A stretch of DNA of 64,000 nucleotides from Bombilactobacillus thymidiniphilus (GTDB lineage: Bacteria; Bacillota; Bacilli; Lactobacillales; Lactobacillaceae). Under the pieces are notes generated by a model. It saw only the letters and a program-made list of their open reading frames with translations. It was not told the origin of the DNA and did no database searches. Location of the stretch: positions 62,001 through 126,000 of the forward strand of contig NZ_CP093365.1 in NCBI RefSeq assembly GCF_023380245.1, in the 5' to 3' direction. Both the position numbers and the translations under genes were made by a program. This document shows, in pieces, positions 1 to 8,461 of the stretch (position 1 is the first letter of the stretch; every line of letters begins with the position of its first letter).

Positions 1-451
1 TATCGTCAAAATTGAGTACCATATCGACAGTATTTTTATCAATATCTTGTAACATTTGTTGAGAAATTTTGCTGAGACGTGCTTCCGTATAACGCATGGC
101 AGCAGGTGGATCACCATCCATAGAACCATTATTACCATGCATTTCAATCAAAGGAGCGCGTAATTTCCAGTCTTGACTCATCCGAACCAATGCTTCATAA
201 ATCGAACTATCACCGTGCGGATGAAAATTACCCATTACGTTTCCCACAGATTTAGCAGATTTTTTAAAAGACTTCTCATAGGTATTATGATCTTGAGCCA
301 TTGCATACAAAATCCGACGTTGTACTGGTTTTAAACCGTCACGAACATCAGGTAAGGCTCGTTCTTGAATAATATATTTGGAATAACGTCCAAAACGATC
401 ACCCATAATTTCTTCGAGGGACAGCTCTTTAATTCTTGCATCATCAACCAT
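1..451 (-). CDS. parC: DNA topoisomerase IV subunit A (ParC), N-terminal part only
   Basis: This is the DNA-cleaving subunit of topoisomerase IV, which unlinks daughter chromosomes together with ParE. About 150 residues are visible; the rest lies beyond the left edge. The translation shows the GyrA/ParC core with [10 protein letters not shown], the quinolone-resistance region beginning [12 protein letters not shown], and the active-site tyrosine in AAMRYTEAR. The ATG at 449-451 is preceded by an AGAGG ribosome-binding site and lies 11 bases after the parE stop, so the two are co-transcribed. The parE neighbour and the ParC-type start [10 protein letters not shown] favour ParC over GyrA. Confidence 0.95.
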   Translation of the reverse strand, partial: MVDDARIKELSLEEIMGDRFGRYSKYIIQERALPDVRDGLKPVQRRILYAMAQDHNTYEKSFKKSAKSVGNVMGNFHPHGDSSIYEALVRMSQDWKLRAPLIEMHGNNGSMDGDPPAAMRYTEARLSKISQQMLQDIDKNTVDMVLNFDD

Positions 452-462
452 TATTTTGCCTC

Positions 463-2457
463 TTATTTATGATTTAATTGTTCTTTCAAATCTTGTTCAC
501 CGATACCAGCAGTTTTAGATTCATCGCTATCTAAAATACTGCCGTCGTCTTCTAAATTAAATTTAACGTTTTCTTCTATCCATTGCCTACGCGGTGCTAC
601 CTTGTCACCCATCAAAGTGGTGACCCTTCTTTCTGCTAATGCAGCATCATCAATGCGCACACGCACCAAGGTTCTAGTTTGCGGATTCATAGTCGTTTCC
701 CACAATTGATCTGCATTCATTTCACCCAAACCTTTAAAGCGCTGCAAATTATAACCATTGCCAATCTTTTTAGTGACCTGAGTCAACTCTGTATCTGTCC
801 ACGCGTATTCAATTTGGGTTTTACCAGCACGACTTTTTTGTAATTTATATAGCGGTGGTAGTGCAATATACACTTTGCCAGCTTCTACTAAAGGACGCAT
901 ATATCGATAAAAAAAGGTCAACAACAAAATTTGGATGTGTGCACCATCAGTATCCGCATCAGTCATAATAATAATTTTATCGTAATTGCTGTCATTCACG
1001 TTAAATTCAGCACCAACACCAGCACCGATAGTATAAATCATCGTATTAATCTCTTCATTTTTGAAAATGTCATCCAATTTAGCTTTTTGCGTATTCAAAA
1101 CTTTGCCCCGCAACGGCAAAATTGCTTGAAATTTTCGATCGCGACCTTGTTTAGCCGAACCACCAGCAGAATCACCCTCAACTAAATATAATTCATTTTT
1201 TTTGGCGTTATGGGATTGCGCTGGTGTTAATTTACCAGATAAAACACCTTGATCTTTTTTCTTTTTTTGACCGCGACTATTTTCTCGTGCTTTACGAGCC
1301 GCTTCACGCGCTTGCCGAGCTTTCAATGCTTTTTTAACTAAAGTTTGTCCAAATTCACCATTTTCCAGTAAATAAAAGGTCATTTTTTCATAAACTAAAT
1401 TATCGACTGCACTGCGCGCTTCTGGTGTTCCCAACTTACCCTTAGTCTGTCCTTCAAATTGCAACAAATCTTCCGGAATTCGCACCGATAAAATCGCACT
1501 TAAGCCTTCACGTACGTCGCTGCCTTCCAAATTCTTATCGTTATCTTTGAGCAAACCACTTTTACGAGCATATTCATTAAAAGCTTTTGTCAGCCCAGAG
1601 CGCATTCCAACTTCATGGCTACCGCCGTCATTAGTGCGCACATTATTGACAAAAGATAAAACACTTTCAGAGTAACCGTCATTGTACTGTCCAGCAAATT
1701 CAATTTCAATCTTGTTTTTGGTGCCTTCAAAATAAAAAACATCTTCAATAGTATCCTTGCCTTCATTGAGATACTTAACAAAAGATTGAATTCCATCTGC
1801 ATAACAATAATTTTCAGTTGTCTCTTGTCCAGCGCGTTCATCAGTTAAAGTTATCTTAACTCCTTTAAGTAAGAAAGCTGATTCCCGCAGACGTTCTGCT
1901 AGCGTATTAAAATTGAAAGTAGTAGTTTGAAAAATCGTATCATCAGGCTTAAAAGTAATTGTCGTTCCGTTAGCTTTTTTAACCTCGCCAATTTTTTTCA
2001 GTGTCCCGACTGGTTGACCGCCATTTACAAATTCTTCTTCATATGCAATGTGCTCACGCACTACTTCAACTTTGAGCCATTTAGACAGTGCGTTAACTAC
2101 TGAAGAACCAACTCCATGCAAACCACCAGAAGTTTTATAATTATTCTCAGAGAATTTACCGCCAGCATGTAGCACCGTCAAAATCACTTCAATGGTTGGA
2201 ATACCTGACTCGTGCATCCCTGTTGGCATACCTCTTCCCTGATCTTCAACTTTAACCGAATTATCGATTTGAATGGTGACCTTGATCTCGCGACCAAAGC
2301 CAGCCAAAGCTTCATCGACCGCATTATCAAAAATTTCATACACTAAATGATGTAAGCCACGTGCGTCAGTAGAACCTATATACATTCCCGGTCTTTTTCG
2401 CACCGCCTCTAAACCATGTAAAATTTGGATCGATGAATCGTTATAATTACTTGTCAT
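463..2457 (-). CDS. parE: DNA topoisomerase IV subunit B (ParE)
   Basis: This ATPase subunit of topoisomerase IV captures a DNA segment and drives its passage through the break made by ParC. The 664-residue length is normal. The N-terminus has the GHKL ATPase fold ([11 protein letters not shown] near residue 45, [11 protein letters not shown] near 115). The Toprim motif EGDSAGGSA starts near residue 426, and DADTDGAH follows. The ATG has an AAAGTGAG ribosome-binding site. It is the first gene of parE-parC and points away from plsY. ParE rather than GyrB is inferred from the parC partner and from the absence of recF/gyrA next door. Confidence 0.96.
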   Translation of the reverse strand: MTSNYNDSSIQILHGLEAVRKRPGMYIGSTDARGLHHLVYEIFDNAVDEALAGFGREIKVTIQIDNSVKVEDQGRGMPTGMHESGIPTIEVILTVLHAGGKFSENNYKTSGGLHGVGSSVVNALSKWLKVEVVREHIAYEEEFVNGGQPVGTLKKIGEVKKANGTTITFKPDDTIFQTTTFNFNTLAERLRESAFLLKGVKITLTDERAGQETTENYCYADGIQSFVKYLNEGKDTIEDVFYFEGTKNKIEIEFAGQYNDGYSESVLSFVNNVRTNDGGSHEVGMRSGLTKAFNEYARKSGLLKDNDKNLEGSDVREGLSAILSVRIPEDLLQFEGQTKGKLGTPEARSAVDNLVYEKMTFYLLENGEFGQTLVKKALKARQAREAARKARENSRGQKKKKDQGVLSGKLTPAQSHNAKKNELYLVEGDSAGGSAKQGRDRKFQAILPLRGKVLNTQKAKLDDIFKNEEINTMIYTIGAGVGAEFNVNDSNYDKIIIMTDADTDGAHIQILLLTFFYRYMRPLVEAGKVYIALPPLYKLQKSRAGKTQIEYAWTDTELTQVTKKIGNGYNLQRFKGLGEMNADQLWETTMNPQTRTLVRVRIDDAALAERRVTTLMGDKVAPRRQWIEENVKFNLEDDGSILDSDESKTAGIGEQDLKEQLNHK

Positions 2458-2529
2458 ATAAACTCACTTTCAAAAAAAACAGAATATTTAAGCATTTTGT
2501 ATTAAAATATAGCTTTAGGATTAGTATCA

Positions 2530-2555
2530 ATCAGGCTAGTTCCTGATCACGGAGG
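2530..2555 (+). promoter_or_regulatory. Inverted repeat and ribosome-binding site in the plsY leader
   Basis: A 6-bp inverted repeat (ATCAGG at 2530-2535, CCTGAT at 2542-2547) lies three bases upstream of a strong GGAGG box (2551-2555). It could be a small RNA hairpin that modulates initiation or a protein site. No function can be assigned from sequence. Confidence 0.35.
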
Positions 2556-2563
2556 TTTTATTG

Positions 2564-3190
2564 TTGTTAAAAATCGCAATCTGTTTTATTTTAGCATATC
2601 TGATTGGATCATTTCCCTCAGCTTATGTTATTGGCAAAGTATTTTTCAAACAAGATGTTCGCCAGCTTGGTAGTGGTAATATTGGTACGACAAATACTTT
2701 TCGAGTTTTTGGTGTTCTACCCGGAATTACAGTATTAGCTTTAGATATTTTTAAGGGAACTTTAGGTGCCAGTTTACCGATGTTTTTCCAAGTTCCCGGC
2801 AAACAATGGATGATTATTATTGGTTTAGCAGCCGTTTTAGGACATTGTTTTCCCATCTTTTTGCATTTTCATGGTGGCAAAGCAGTGGCTACCGCTTCTG
2901 GTATTTTATTAGCCTACAATCCACCATTATTTTTGTTTGCCTTTTCAATGTTTACAATCATTGTATTATTGACTAGCACAGTCAGCATTGCCAGTTTAAT
3001 TTCTTTGCCGGTTTTAACCATTGCCATTATCCCTACACATGATCCGTATTTTTTAGCTGCAGGCATTTTGGTGACGATTATTGTTTATTGGCGTCATTTA
3101 TCCAACATTAAGCGTATTTTCAGTCATCAAGAAAATATTATTCATGTTGGTTTAGTTTACTATTTAAGTCAAAAAAAAAGTAAAAAATAG
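2564..3190 (+). CDS. plsY: Glycerol-3-phosphate acyltransferase PlsY
   Basis: PlsY transfers the acyl group of acyl-phosphate to glycerol-3-phosphate, the first step of phospholipid synthesis in Gram-positive bacteria. It is an integral membrane protein. The three family motifs are visible: GSGNIGTTN near residue 37, HGGKAVAT near 107 and HLSNIKR near 185. Several hydrophobic segments span the rest. Two adjacent TTG codons (2561 and 2564) can serve as start. The second has an 8-base spacing from GGAGG and is preferred; the first would add one residue. The gene stands alone and points away from parE, the usual partner of plsY in lactobacilli. Confidence 0.95.
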   Translation: MLKIAICFILAYLIGSFPSAYVIGKVFFKQDVRQLGSGNIGTTNTFRVFGVLPGITVLALDIFKGTLGASLPMFFQVPGKQWMIIIGLAAVLGHCFPIFLHFHGGKAVATASGILLAYNPPLFLFAFSMFTIIVLLTSTVSIASLISLPVLTIAIIPTHDPYFLAAGILVTIIVYWRHLSNIKRIFSHQENIIHVGLVYYLSQKKSKK

Positions 3191-3224
3191 CAATATTATA
3201 GTTTTATTTTGATAAAGAACAATT

Positions 3225-3268
3225 AAAAATGATGTGCTGGTTTAAAAAGCCAACACATCATTTTTTTA
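3225..3268. terminator. Bidirectional intrinsic terminator between plsY and metI
   Basis: The arms GATGTG-C-TGG and CCA-A-CACATC are flanked by an A-run on one side and seven T on the other. The hairpin can therefore stop both plsY (plus) and the met operon (minus). Its T-run overlaps the metI stop codon at 3266-3268. Confidence 0.85.
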
Positions 3269-3955
3269 ATGTTTCAATCTTCTAATCAGCCAATCTCCTA
3301 AACCTTGTACAATAAATACTAAGACTAAAATTAAGATCATAGCAACAAACGTTACATCATTTTGAAACCGCTGATAACCTACTGCAATAGCCATATTGCC
3401 CAGACCGCCTCCTCCGACAGCCCCAGCCATCGCTGTTAAGCCAATCAAACTAATCAAAGTTAATGTCCCTGATCGTACCAACTCAGGTAATCCTTCTTTT
3501 AAATAGACATGATAAATAATTTGCCATGAAGTCATTCCCATTGCTTGTGCCGCTTCTAAGACACCTGGATCAACTTCTAAGAGCGCTAATTGTACTTGAC
3601 GAGCAAAAAAAGGTGCCGTCCCAACAATCAAAGGCACTAAAGCTCCAGTTGGTCCAATAGTCTGCCCAACAATTAATTTAGTAAAAGGACCGATAACCGC
3701 TAACAAAATGACAAATGGAATGGAACGAACCAGATTGACAATCTTATCTAAACAATAATAAAAACGTGGATGCGGTAAAATACCGTCATCAGCAATGACT
3801 ACCAAAATAATTCCCAAAATCAAACCCAAAATACCTGCGAAGAGCGCACTCACAAAAGTCATATAAAGGGTTTGGTAAATGGCACCTACAAAACCATTAT
3901 CACCACTCCAATTTACTACAACATTAGGAAACCAAGAATTAATTATTTTTTGCAT
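3266..3955 (-). CDS. metI: Methionine ABC transporter permease MetI
   Basis: This is the membrane subunit of the MetNIQ methionine importer. Its 229 residues contain about five transmembrane segments. The EAA loop that contacts the ATPase is clear (EAAQAMGMTSWQ, near residue 140). The start codon overlaps the metN stop by one base (TAATG), which indicates translational coupling. It is the last gene of metQ-M20 peptidase-metN-metI, and the operon ends at the terminator just downstream. The methionine assignment rests on family similarity and on the Met-specific T-box upstream. Confidence 0.94.
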   Translation of the reverse strand: MQKIINSWFPNVVVNWSGDNGFVGAIYQTLYMTFVSALFAGILGLILGIILVVIADDGILPHPRFYYCLDKIVNLVRSIPFVILLAVIGPFTKLIVGQTIGPTGALVPLIVGTAPFFARQVQLALLEVDPGVLEAAQAMGMTSWQIIYHVYLKEGLPELVRSGTLTLISLIGLTAMAGAVGGGGLGNMAIAVGYQRFQNDVTFVAMILILVLVFIVQGLGDWLIRRLKH

Positions 3956-5010
3956 TAGTGTACCTCAATTTGTGTTAAATCAATTTTTTGTACGCTGATC
4001 CCTAGCTGATCTAAATAAGCTAAAGCTGCCACAATGTCTTCTTTAGAACCAGCAAACTCAACTAGCATAATGCCAACAGTCGTGGCCTGCAATTGTTCAA
4101 TATTACTAAATAAAATATTCGCTTGTAAATTAAACTTTTTATATAGTTCAATTACGATTGGATCATTAGTTACTTGCCCAACATAATTGAGCTGATAAAC
4201 TTCTGTAGCTAGATTAGATTGCTTGATTTCTTGAAGCGCGGAAGATAATTGCGTCGCTGAATTAACAAATTGCTGAGCAATCTTAGTTTGTGGATGCCCA
4301 AAAATTTGAAGCAAACTGCCGCGTTCGATAATTCTACCTTGGTCCATGACGGCTACGTTTTGACAAATTTGCTTAATAGCATCCATTTCATGCGTAATTA
4401 CCACAATTGTAATCTGTAATTTTTTATTCAGATATTTTAATAAATTTAAAATTTCAGTCGTGGTCTCTGGGTCTAAGGCACTAGTCGCCTCATCAGAAAT
4501 CAAGATTTGTGGATCATTAGCTAAGGCTCGAGCAATTGCTACTCGCTGCTTTTGCCCACCAGACAACTGACTTGGATAACTAGTTGCTTTATCACTTAAA
4601 CCAACTAATTCTAATAAATGAGTAACTTTTTGTTTACGTTGTTTAGCGGTAAATTTTGAACCCAACAATGGAAAAGCAACATTACTAAACACTGTACGGG
4701 CTTCCATTAAATTAAAATGTTGAAAAATCATACCAATTTTTTTACGCGCCTGTCGTAATTCAGCAACAGACAATTGTAAGAGATCTTGACCATTCACGTG
4801 CACTGTTCCATGAGTTGGTGTTTGTAATAAGTTAATTACTCGTACTAAAGTACTTTTACCAGCACCAGAATAACCAATAATACCGTAAATATTGCCTTGT
4901 TGAACAGTTAAATCCACTTGGTTGACAGCCCGAACAGTTTGCTCATGACTATGACTACCAAAATCTACATCAATATTTCTCAATTTAATAATCGCATTAT
5001 TTTCTGTCAT
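3955..5010 (-). CDS. metN: Methionine ABC transporter ATP-binding protein MetN
   Basis: This ATPase powers methionine uptake through MetI. The translation has Walker A (GYSGAGKST, near residue 45), the ABC signature LSGGQKQR, Walker B ILISDEATSALDP and the switch histidine in VITHEMD. A C-terminal extension of about 100 residues matches the NIL domain that senses methionine and gives trans-inhibition in known MetN proteins. The 351-residue length is typical. It lies 10 bases after the M20 peptidase gene and overlaps metI by one base. Confidence 0.95.
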   Translation of the reverse strand: MTENNAIIKLRNIDVDFGSHSHEQTVRAVNQVDLTVQQGNIYGIIGYSGAGKSTLVRVINLLQTPTHGTVHVNGQDLLQLSVAELRQARKKIGMIFQHFNLMEARTVFSNVAFPLLGSKFTAKQRKQKVTHLLELVGLSDKATSYPSQLSGGQKQRVAIARALANDPQILISDEATSALDPETTTEILNLLKYLNKKLQITIVVITHEMDAIKQICQNVAVMDQGRIIERGSLLQIFGHPQTKIAQQFVNSATQLSSALQEIKQSNLATEVYQLNYVGQVTNDPIVIELYKKFNLQANILFSNIEQLQATTVGIMLVEFAGSKEDIVAALAYLDQLGISVQKIDLTQIEVH

Positions 5011-5020
5011 CTAACTTTTC

Positions 5021-6349
5021 CTATACTTTGTTTAAAAAATCAACAAAAAACTCAATAAATTCTAAATAATCACGTAATCTAATATTTTCATTAGGTGCAT
5101 GTGGACCTGATTTGCTATAGCCCACACCACAAGATAAAATATCGGCTTGCGTATAGTAATGCAACAAATGCATCGGGCCCGTTCCTGCACTAGATGGCAG
5201 TACTGCAACTTGTTGATCACCATAAAATTGTTTGGCAGTAGTAATTAATTTTTGTGCCATATCACTCTGCAAGTCCCAACGATAAGCTTTCTCACCTAAC
5301 AAATATTGCACTTTAATATCTGTGAAGCCTTGACTAGCTAAATAAGTAGTTAACTTGTCAAAAATAACTTGTGGATCTTGATCTGGGACCAGACGAAACT
5401 CCAGTTTCGCTTGTGCTTGCTTTGGAGTCACCGTTTTAACACCGGATCCCTGCCAACCACCGCTCAGACCCTCAATATTAATTGTCGGTGCAAAAGCTAA
5501 ATTATAATTAATGCTCTTATTTTGTAATAGTGGTACTTGTAAATTCCACTTGTTAGTTAGATTAGGCACTTGATTTTCTTGCACTAATAGTTCTTCTGTC
5601 ACAGAAGGTGGAACCACTTCATCATAAAATCCCGGAATTTTAATTTGTCCGTCAACACTTCGCAAACTTTTAATAGCTTCTACCAAACGCCAAGCAGCAC
5701 TGTCAACTACTGCAGCATACGATGAATGTAGATCAATATCAGCAGTGACAGCAGTCAGTTCAAAACAAAGAACCCCCTTATTGCCACCTTCAATCGTAAA
5801 CTGTTCAAATTCATTTTTAGCGCCCGACTCCCACAAAATCAAGTCGGCAGCTAATAAATCATGATATTTTGCTAAGTAATCACCTAAATGTTGACTAGCA
5901 ATTTCTTCTTCACCTTCCAACAAAAACTTAATATTACAAGGCCAATCATGGTGCTCTTGATAATATAATTGCAACGCTGCTAAGCGGCTGATAAAGTCGC
6001 CTTTGCAATCAGCAACTCCTCTGCCAAATAACTGCTGCGCAGTTTGCCTCAATATGAAAGGATCGCTTTGCCATAAATCTAATGGCTCTTCTGGTTGAAC
6101 ATCATAGTGATTATAAATTAAAATTGTAGTTTCACTCGGTTGTTTGGGCTGTAATTGAGCAAAAACCAGTGGCGCCTGATAATCATTAAAAAGTTGCACC
6201 GTCGCATCCAAACGATCTTCTAAAAGTTGCTTAATAAATTGTGCCGTTTGTTTTTGAGCTTGCTGCTTAGCCGAAACTGATGCAAGTGCTACATAATTTT
6301 TCAAATCTTTTAATGATTGAGCAATAATTGGTTCAGTCTGATCTAACAT
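5021..6349 (-). CDS. M20 family metallopeptidase (dipeptidase/carboxypeptidase-like)
   Basis: This is a zinc-dependent exopeptidase of the M20/ArgE-DapE-CPG2 fold, probably cytoplasmic because no signal peptide is seen. Metal and catalytic motifs are present: NHYDVQP (His and Asp ligands), GRGVADCKGD, EGEEEIAS (catalytic and metal glutamates) and a late GPHAPNE. I place the start at the ATG 6347-6349 (MLDQTEP), because the G-rich ribosome-binding site GGGGGAAATT sits directly before it and is swallowed by the longer frame from 6361. Its position inside the methionine-uptake operon suggests it frees methionine from peptides or N-blocked derivatives. The substrate is not shown. Confidence 0.85.
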   Translation of the reverse strand: MLDQTEPIIAQSLKDLKNYVALASVSAKQQAQKQTAQFIKQLLEDRLDATVQLFNDYQAPLVFAQLQPKQPSETTILIYNHYDVQPEEPLDLWQSDPFILRQTAQQLFGRGVADCKGDFISRLAALQLYYQEHHDWPCNIKFLLEGEEEIASQHLGDYLAKYHDLLAADLILWESGAKNEFEQFTIEGGNKGVLCFELTAVTADIDLHSSYAAVVDSAAWRLVEAIKSLRSVDGQIKIPGFYDEVVPPSVTEELLVQENQVPNLTNKWNLQVPLLQNKSINYNLAFAPTINIEGLSGGWQGSGVKTVTPKQAQAKLEFRLVPDQDPQVIFDKLTTYLASQGFTDIKVQYLLGEKAYRWDLQSDMAQKLITTAKQFYGDQQVAVLPSSAGTGPMHLLHYYTQADILSCGVGYSKSGPHAPNENIRLRDYLEFIEFFVDFLNKV

Positions 6350-6371
6350 AATTTCCCCCATAAACTATTTT

Positions 6372-7199
6372 CTAAAATTTAACTTTCCAAGCAGATACAA
6401 CATCTTTACCGTAAATAGTACGTTCTTGTTTTTCAACGGCTTTAGATTGGTAAGCTTTCACAATTTTCTTGTAAGTTGGATTATTCTTATCTTTCTTATT
6501 AGCAACAATTACATTAACCCAAGGCTTAGATTGCTTTGAAACTTTTTCTTTATAAATTTGCTTTTTGGGACTTAATTTAGCAGCACTCGCCACATTACCA
6601 TTGATTACAGCAGCGTCCATATCTTCTAGTGAATGCGCTGTTTGAGCAGCATCTAAAATTTCTAATTTCAAGTGTAGTTTATTATCTTTTACGTCTTTAA
6701 TATCAGGCAATTTTCCTTTGGTATTAGATAATTTGATCAAACCAGCACTTTCTAGTAATTCTATAGCCCGCGCCTCGTTAGAAGCATCATTAGGAATAGC
6801 CACTTTAGCGTTTGATTTAAGTTGTTTGAGACTAGTTAATTTATTGGAATAAACTGTCATAGGCTGAATAACCGTATCACCAATCGCCACTAAATCGGTA
6901 TGATGCGTTTGATTCCAATTCTTCAAGAAATAACGATGTTGAAAAGCATTGATGTTCAATTCCCCTTGTGATAGAGCAGTATTAGGTTGATTATAATCAG
7001 AAAATTCAACGATTTTTAAATTGATATGTTCTTTTTTAACTTTTTGCTGGACAATTTTCCAAATTGAGGCATCCGCATTATTAATACCCACTTTTACAGT
7101 TTCTTCTTTAGCTTGCTGTTTTCCACAACCAGCCACGACAACTAAAAAGCTTAAAAGACTAAGCCCTAATAAAATACGTAAAAATTTATTTTTTTTCAT
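6372..7199 (-). CDS. metQ: Methionine ABC transporter substrate-binding lipoprotein MetQ
   Basis: This binding protein captures methionine outside the cell and passes it to MetI. The signal peptide MKKNKFLR plus a hydrophobic stretch ends in the lipobox VVAGC, so Cys25 would be lipidated and the protein anchored to the membrane. The rest matches the NlpA/MetQ family (VGINNADASIWK, NIKLVE-type lobes, NDASNEARAIELL). The start at 7197-7199 is chosen because GAGGTGAAGATA lies just before it; a longer frame from 7241 would place that ribosome-binding site inside the gene and start inside the T-box terminator. It is the first gene of the met operon. Confidence 0.94.
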   Translation of the reverse strand: MKKNKFLRILLGLSLLSFLVVVAGCGKQQAKEETVKVGINNADASIWKIVQQKVKKEHINLKIVEFSDYNQPNTALSQGELNINAFQHRYFLKNWNQTHHTDLVAIGDTVIQPMTVYSNKLTSLKQLKSNAKVAIPNDASNEARAIELLESAGLIKLSNTKGKLPDIKDVKDNKLHLKLEILDAAQTAHSLEDMDAAVINGNVASAAKLSPKKQIYKEKVSKQSKPWVNVIVANKKDKNNPTYKKIVKAYQSKAVEKQERTIYGKDVVSAWKVKF

Positions 7200-7239
7200 T
7201 ATCTTCACCTCATTTATTTTGACTAATAATATTGCCAAC

Positions 7240-7288
7240 AAAAAAAGCTTCCAGAACTTAATTCCCTTACAGAACTAATTCTAGAAGC
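7240..7288 (-). terminator. T-box terminator hairpin before metQ
   Basis: On the minus strand GCTTCTAGAA pairs with TTCTGGAAGC (10 bp with one G-U) and is followed by seven T. It is the OFF-state structure of the T-box; its 5' side would compete with the antiterminator. Confidence 0.88.
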
Positions 7289-7551
7289 GACTTTCACCGT
7301 GGTACCATTCTAATTCAAAACAAGCTAATGCTAGTTTTCTCAGCAACGTACAAATATAAAAATATAAATACGCGTGTACAATAAAGAGTACCAACCATTA
7401 CAACCTTATCTACTACTAGACTCGGCGTACCAATTACAGGTCATTTACAGTTACAACATCGCCTTCTCTCAACCAATGAAGGCTTTCTGTATGATATTCA
7501 AGTAAACTGCTACCCCTGATCAACTTGTTTAACAAATATTATTAATCTATG
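7240..7551 (-). promoter_or_regulatory. Met-specific T-box riboswitch upstream of metQ
   Basis: The minus-strand leader contains a T-box-like motif (GGTACCACGGTG, about 7294-7305) that in this family pairs with the acceptor end of uncharged tRNA. A Stem I structure is built from CAGG...CCTG at its base and CAGTTTAC...GTAACTG above. In the 3' side of the internal loop between them, TAAATGA carries an ATG codon at 7442-7444, the likely specifier for tRNA-Met. A terminator hairpin precedes metQ. By family knowledge, uncharged tRNA-Met would stabilise the antiterminator and switch the operon on. The specifier placement is my manual fold. Confidence 0.88.
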
Positions 7552-7557
7552 GTGAGA

Positions 7558-7586
7558 ATCATATAATTACTCTCCACAAATGTCAA
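7558..7586 (-). promoter_or_regulatory. Consensus sigma-A promoter of the met operon
   Basis: TTGACA (7581-7586) and TATGAT (7558-7563) are separated by exactly 17 bases. Transcription would start near 7551, just ahead of the T-box. It is among the best promoter matches I found in the window and lies right behind the stop codon of the upstream epimerase gene. Confidence 0.85.
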
Positions 7587-7589
7587 CCA

Positions 7590-8444
7590 TTAATTAAAAC
7601 AAACTTGCCAAAATGCGTTGAACACTTGCTTTGGTTGCAACTGATTAATGCCAAACTTATGACCTAACTGACCATCATTATTAACAGTATCAGCAACTCC
7701 CCACCATGGTTCAATACAAACAAAATCAGCTGGCGTATCATAAGGTGACCAAACACCAATATATGGAGCATTAGTGGTTAATGTAACTTGTGTTTGGCCA
7801 TCCTGGACTAGCGCCACAATATTATTGACCGCATTTTGAAAAATATGCGTATCATTCACAAAACTTTGTGCTGACAGATCCATGATACTTGGCACCGCTT
7901 TTGCTATCGAAATATCTACTAAATTATCTGCAGTAAAACCTAATTCTCGCATTGATTCAGGTTTTGCAAAGCGTAATTGTGCCATCTTAGAACGGTAAGC
8001 AAAATTAAAAGCAGGATGTCCTCCAATAGAAAAATACATCAGGTCCGCTATAGATAAATTTTGCACATTGTAACTAACTTGAATGATATTAGCATATAGT
8101 TCATAACTAATCTGCAAAGAATAACAAAAAGGATAATCTTTTTGCAATTGTAGCTGACGCAATTCAAAAGTTACACTAGTTTTATTTTGAGCAATAATAT
8201 TAAATTCTTGATCTCGCGCAAAACCATGCTGCGTCAAATGATAAGTTTGTCCTTGATAAACATATTGATCATCAACTAATCGACCAACGATAGGAAACAA
8301 AATCGGCGCATGTCGTCCCCAAATTTTAGGATCTGCTTGCCAAATACGTTCTCGTTTGTTCTGATCAAAAACACTAATAATTTGTGCGCCGAAACTTTCA
8401 ATAGCCACTTGTAACTGGTCATTACTTAATCTAACTTCCGTCAC
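7590..8444 (-). CDS. Aldose 1-epimerase family protein (LacX/GalM-like)
   Basis: It belongs to the aldose 1-epimerase superfamily, which interconverts alpha and beta anomers of sugars. The 284-residue length and features such as FGAQIISVF, WQADPKIWGRHAPILFP, GHPAFNF and CIEPWWGVAD fit the LacX-like branch. These enzymes often act on phosphorylated hexoses. The start is GTG at 8442-8444 with only a weak ribosome-binding site. It follows hslU after 17 bases and may be read with it. The exact substrate cannot be told from sequence. Confidence 0.85.
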   Translation of the reverse strand: MTEVRLSNDQLQVAIESFGAQIISVFDQNKRERIWQADPKIWGRHAPILFPIVGRLVDDQYVYQGQTYHLTQHGFARDQEFNIIAQNKTSVTFELRQLQLQKDYPFCYSLQISYELYANIIQVSYNVQNLSIADLMYFSIGGHPAFNFAYRSKMAQLRFAKPESMRELGFTADNLVDISIAKAVPSIMDLSAQSFVNDTHIFQNAVNNIVALVQDGQTQVTLTTNAPYIGVWSPYDTPADFVCIEPWWGVADTVNNDGQLGHKFGINQLQPKQVFNAFWQVCFN

Positions 8445-8461
8445 GATACCAGAACTCTTTT

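Noticed and set aside
931-1185. Plus-strand frame inside parE, and similar antisense frames throughout
   Set aside because: They are shadows of well-supported genes, without ribosome-binding sites, promoters or protein-like composition.
2520-2550. FapR operator before plsY
   Set aside because: Only the TTAGTA half resembles the consensus; the required second half is absent.
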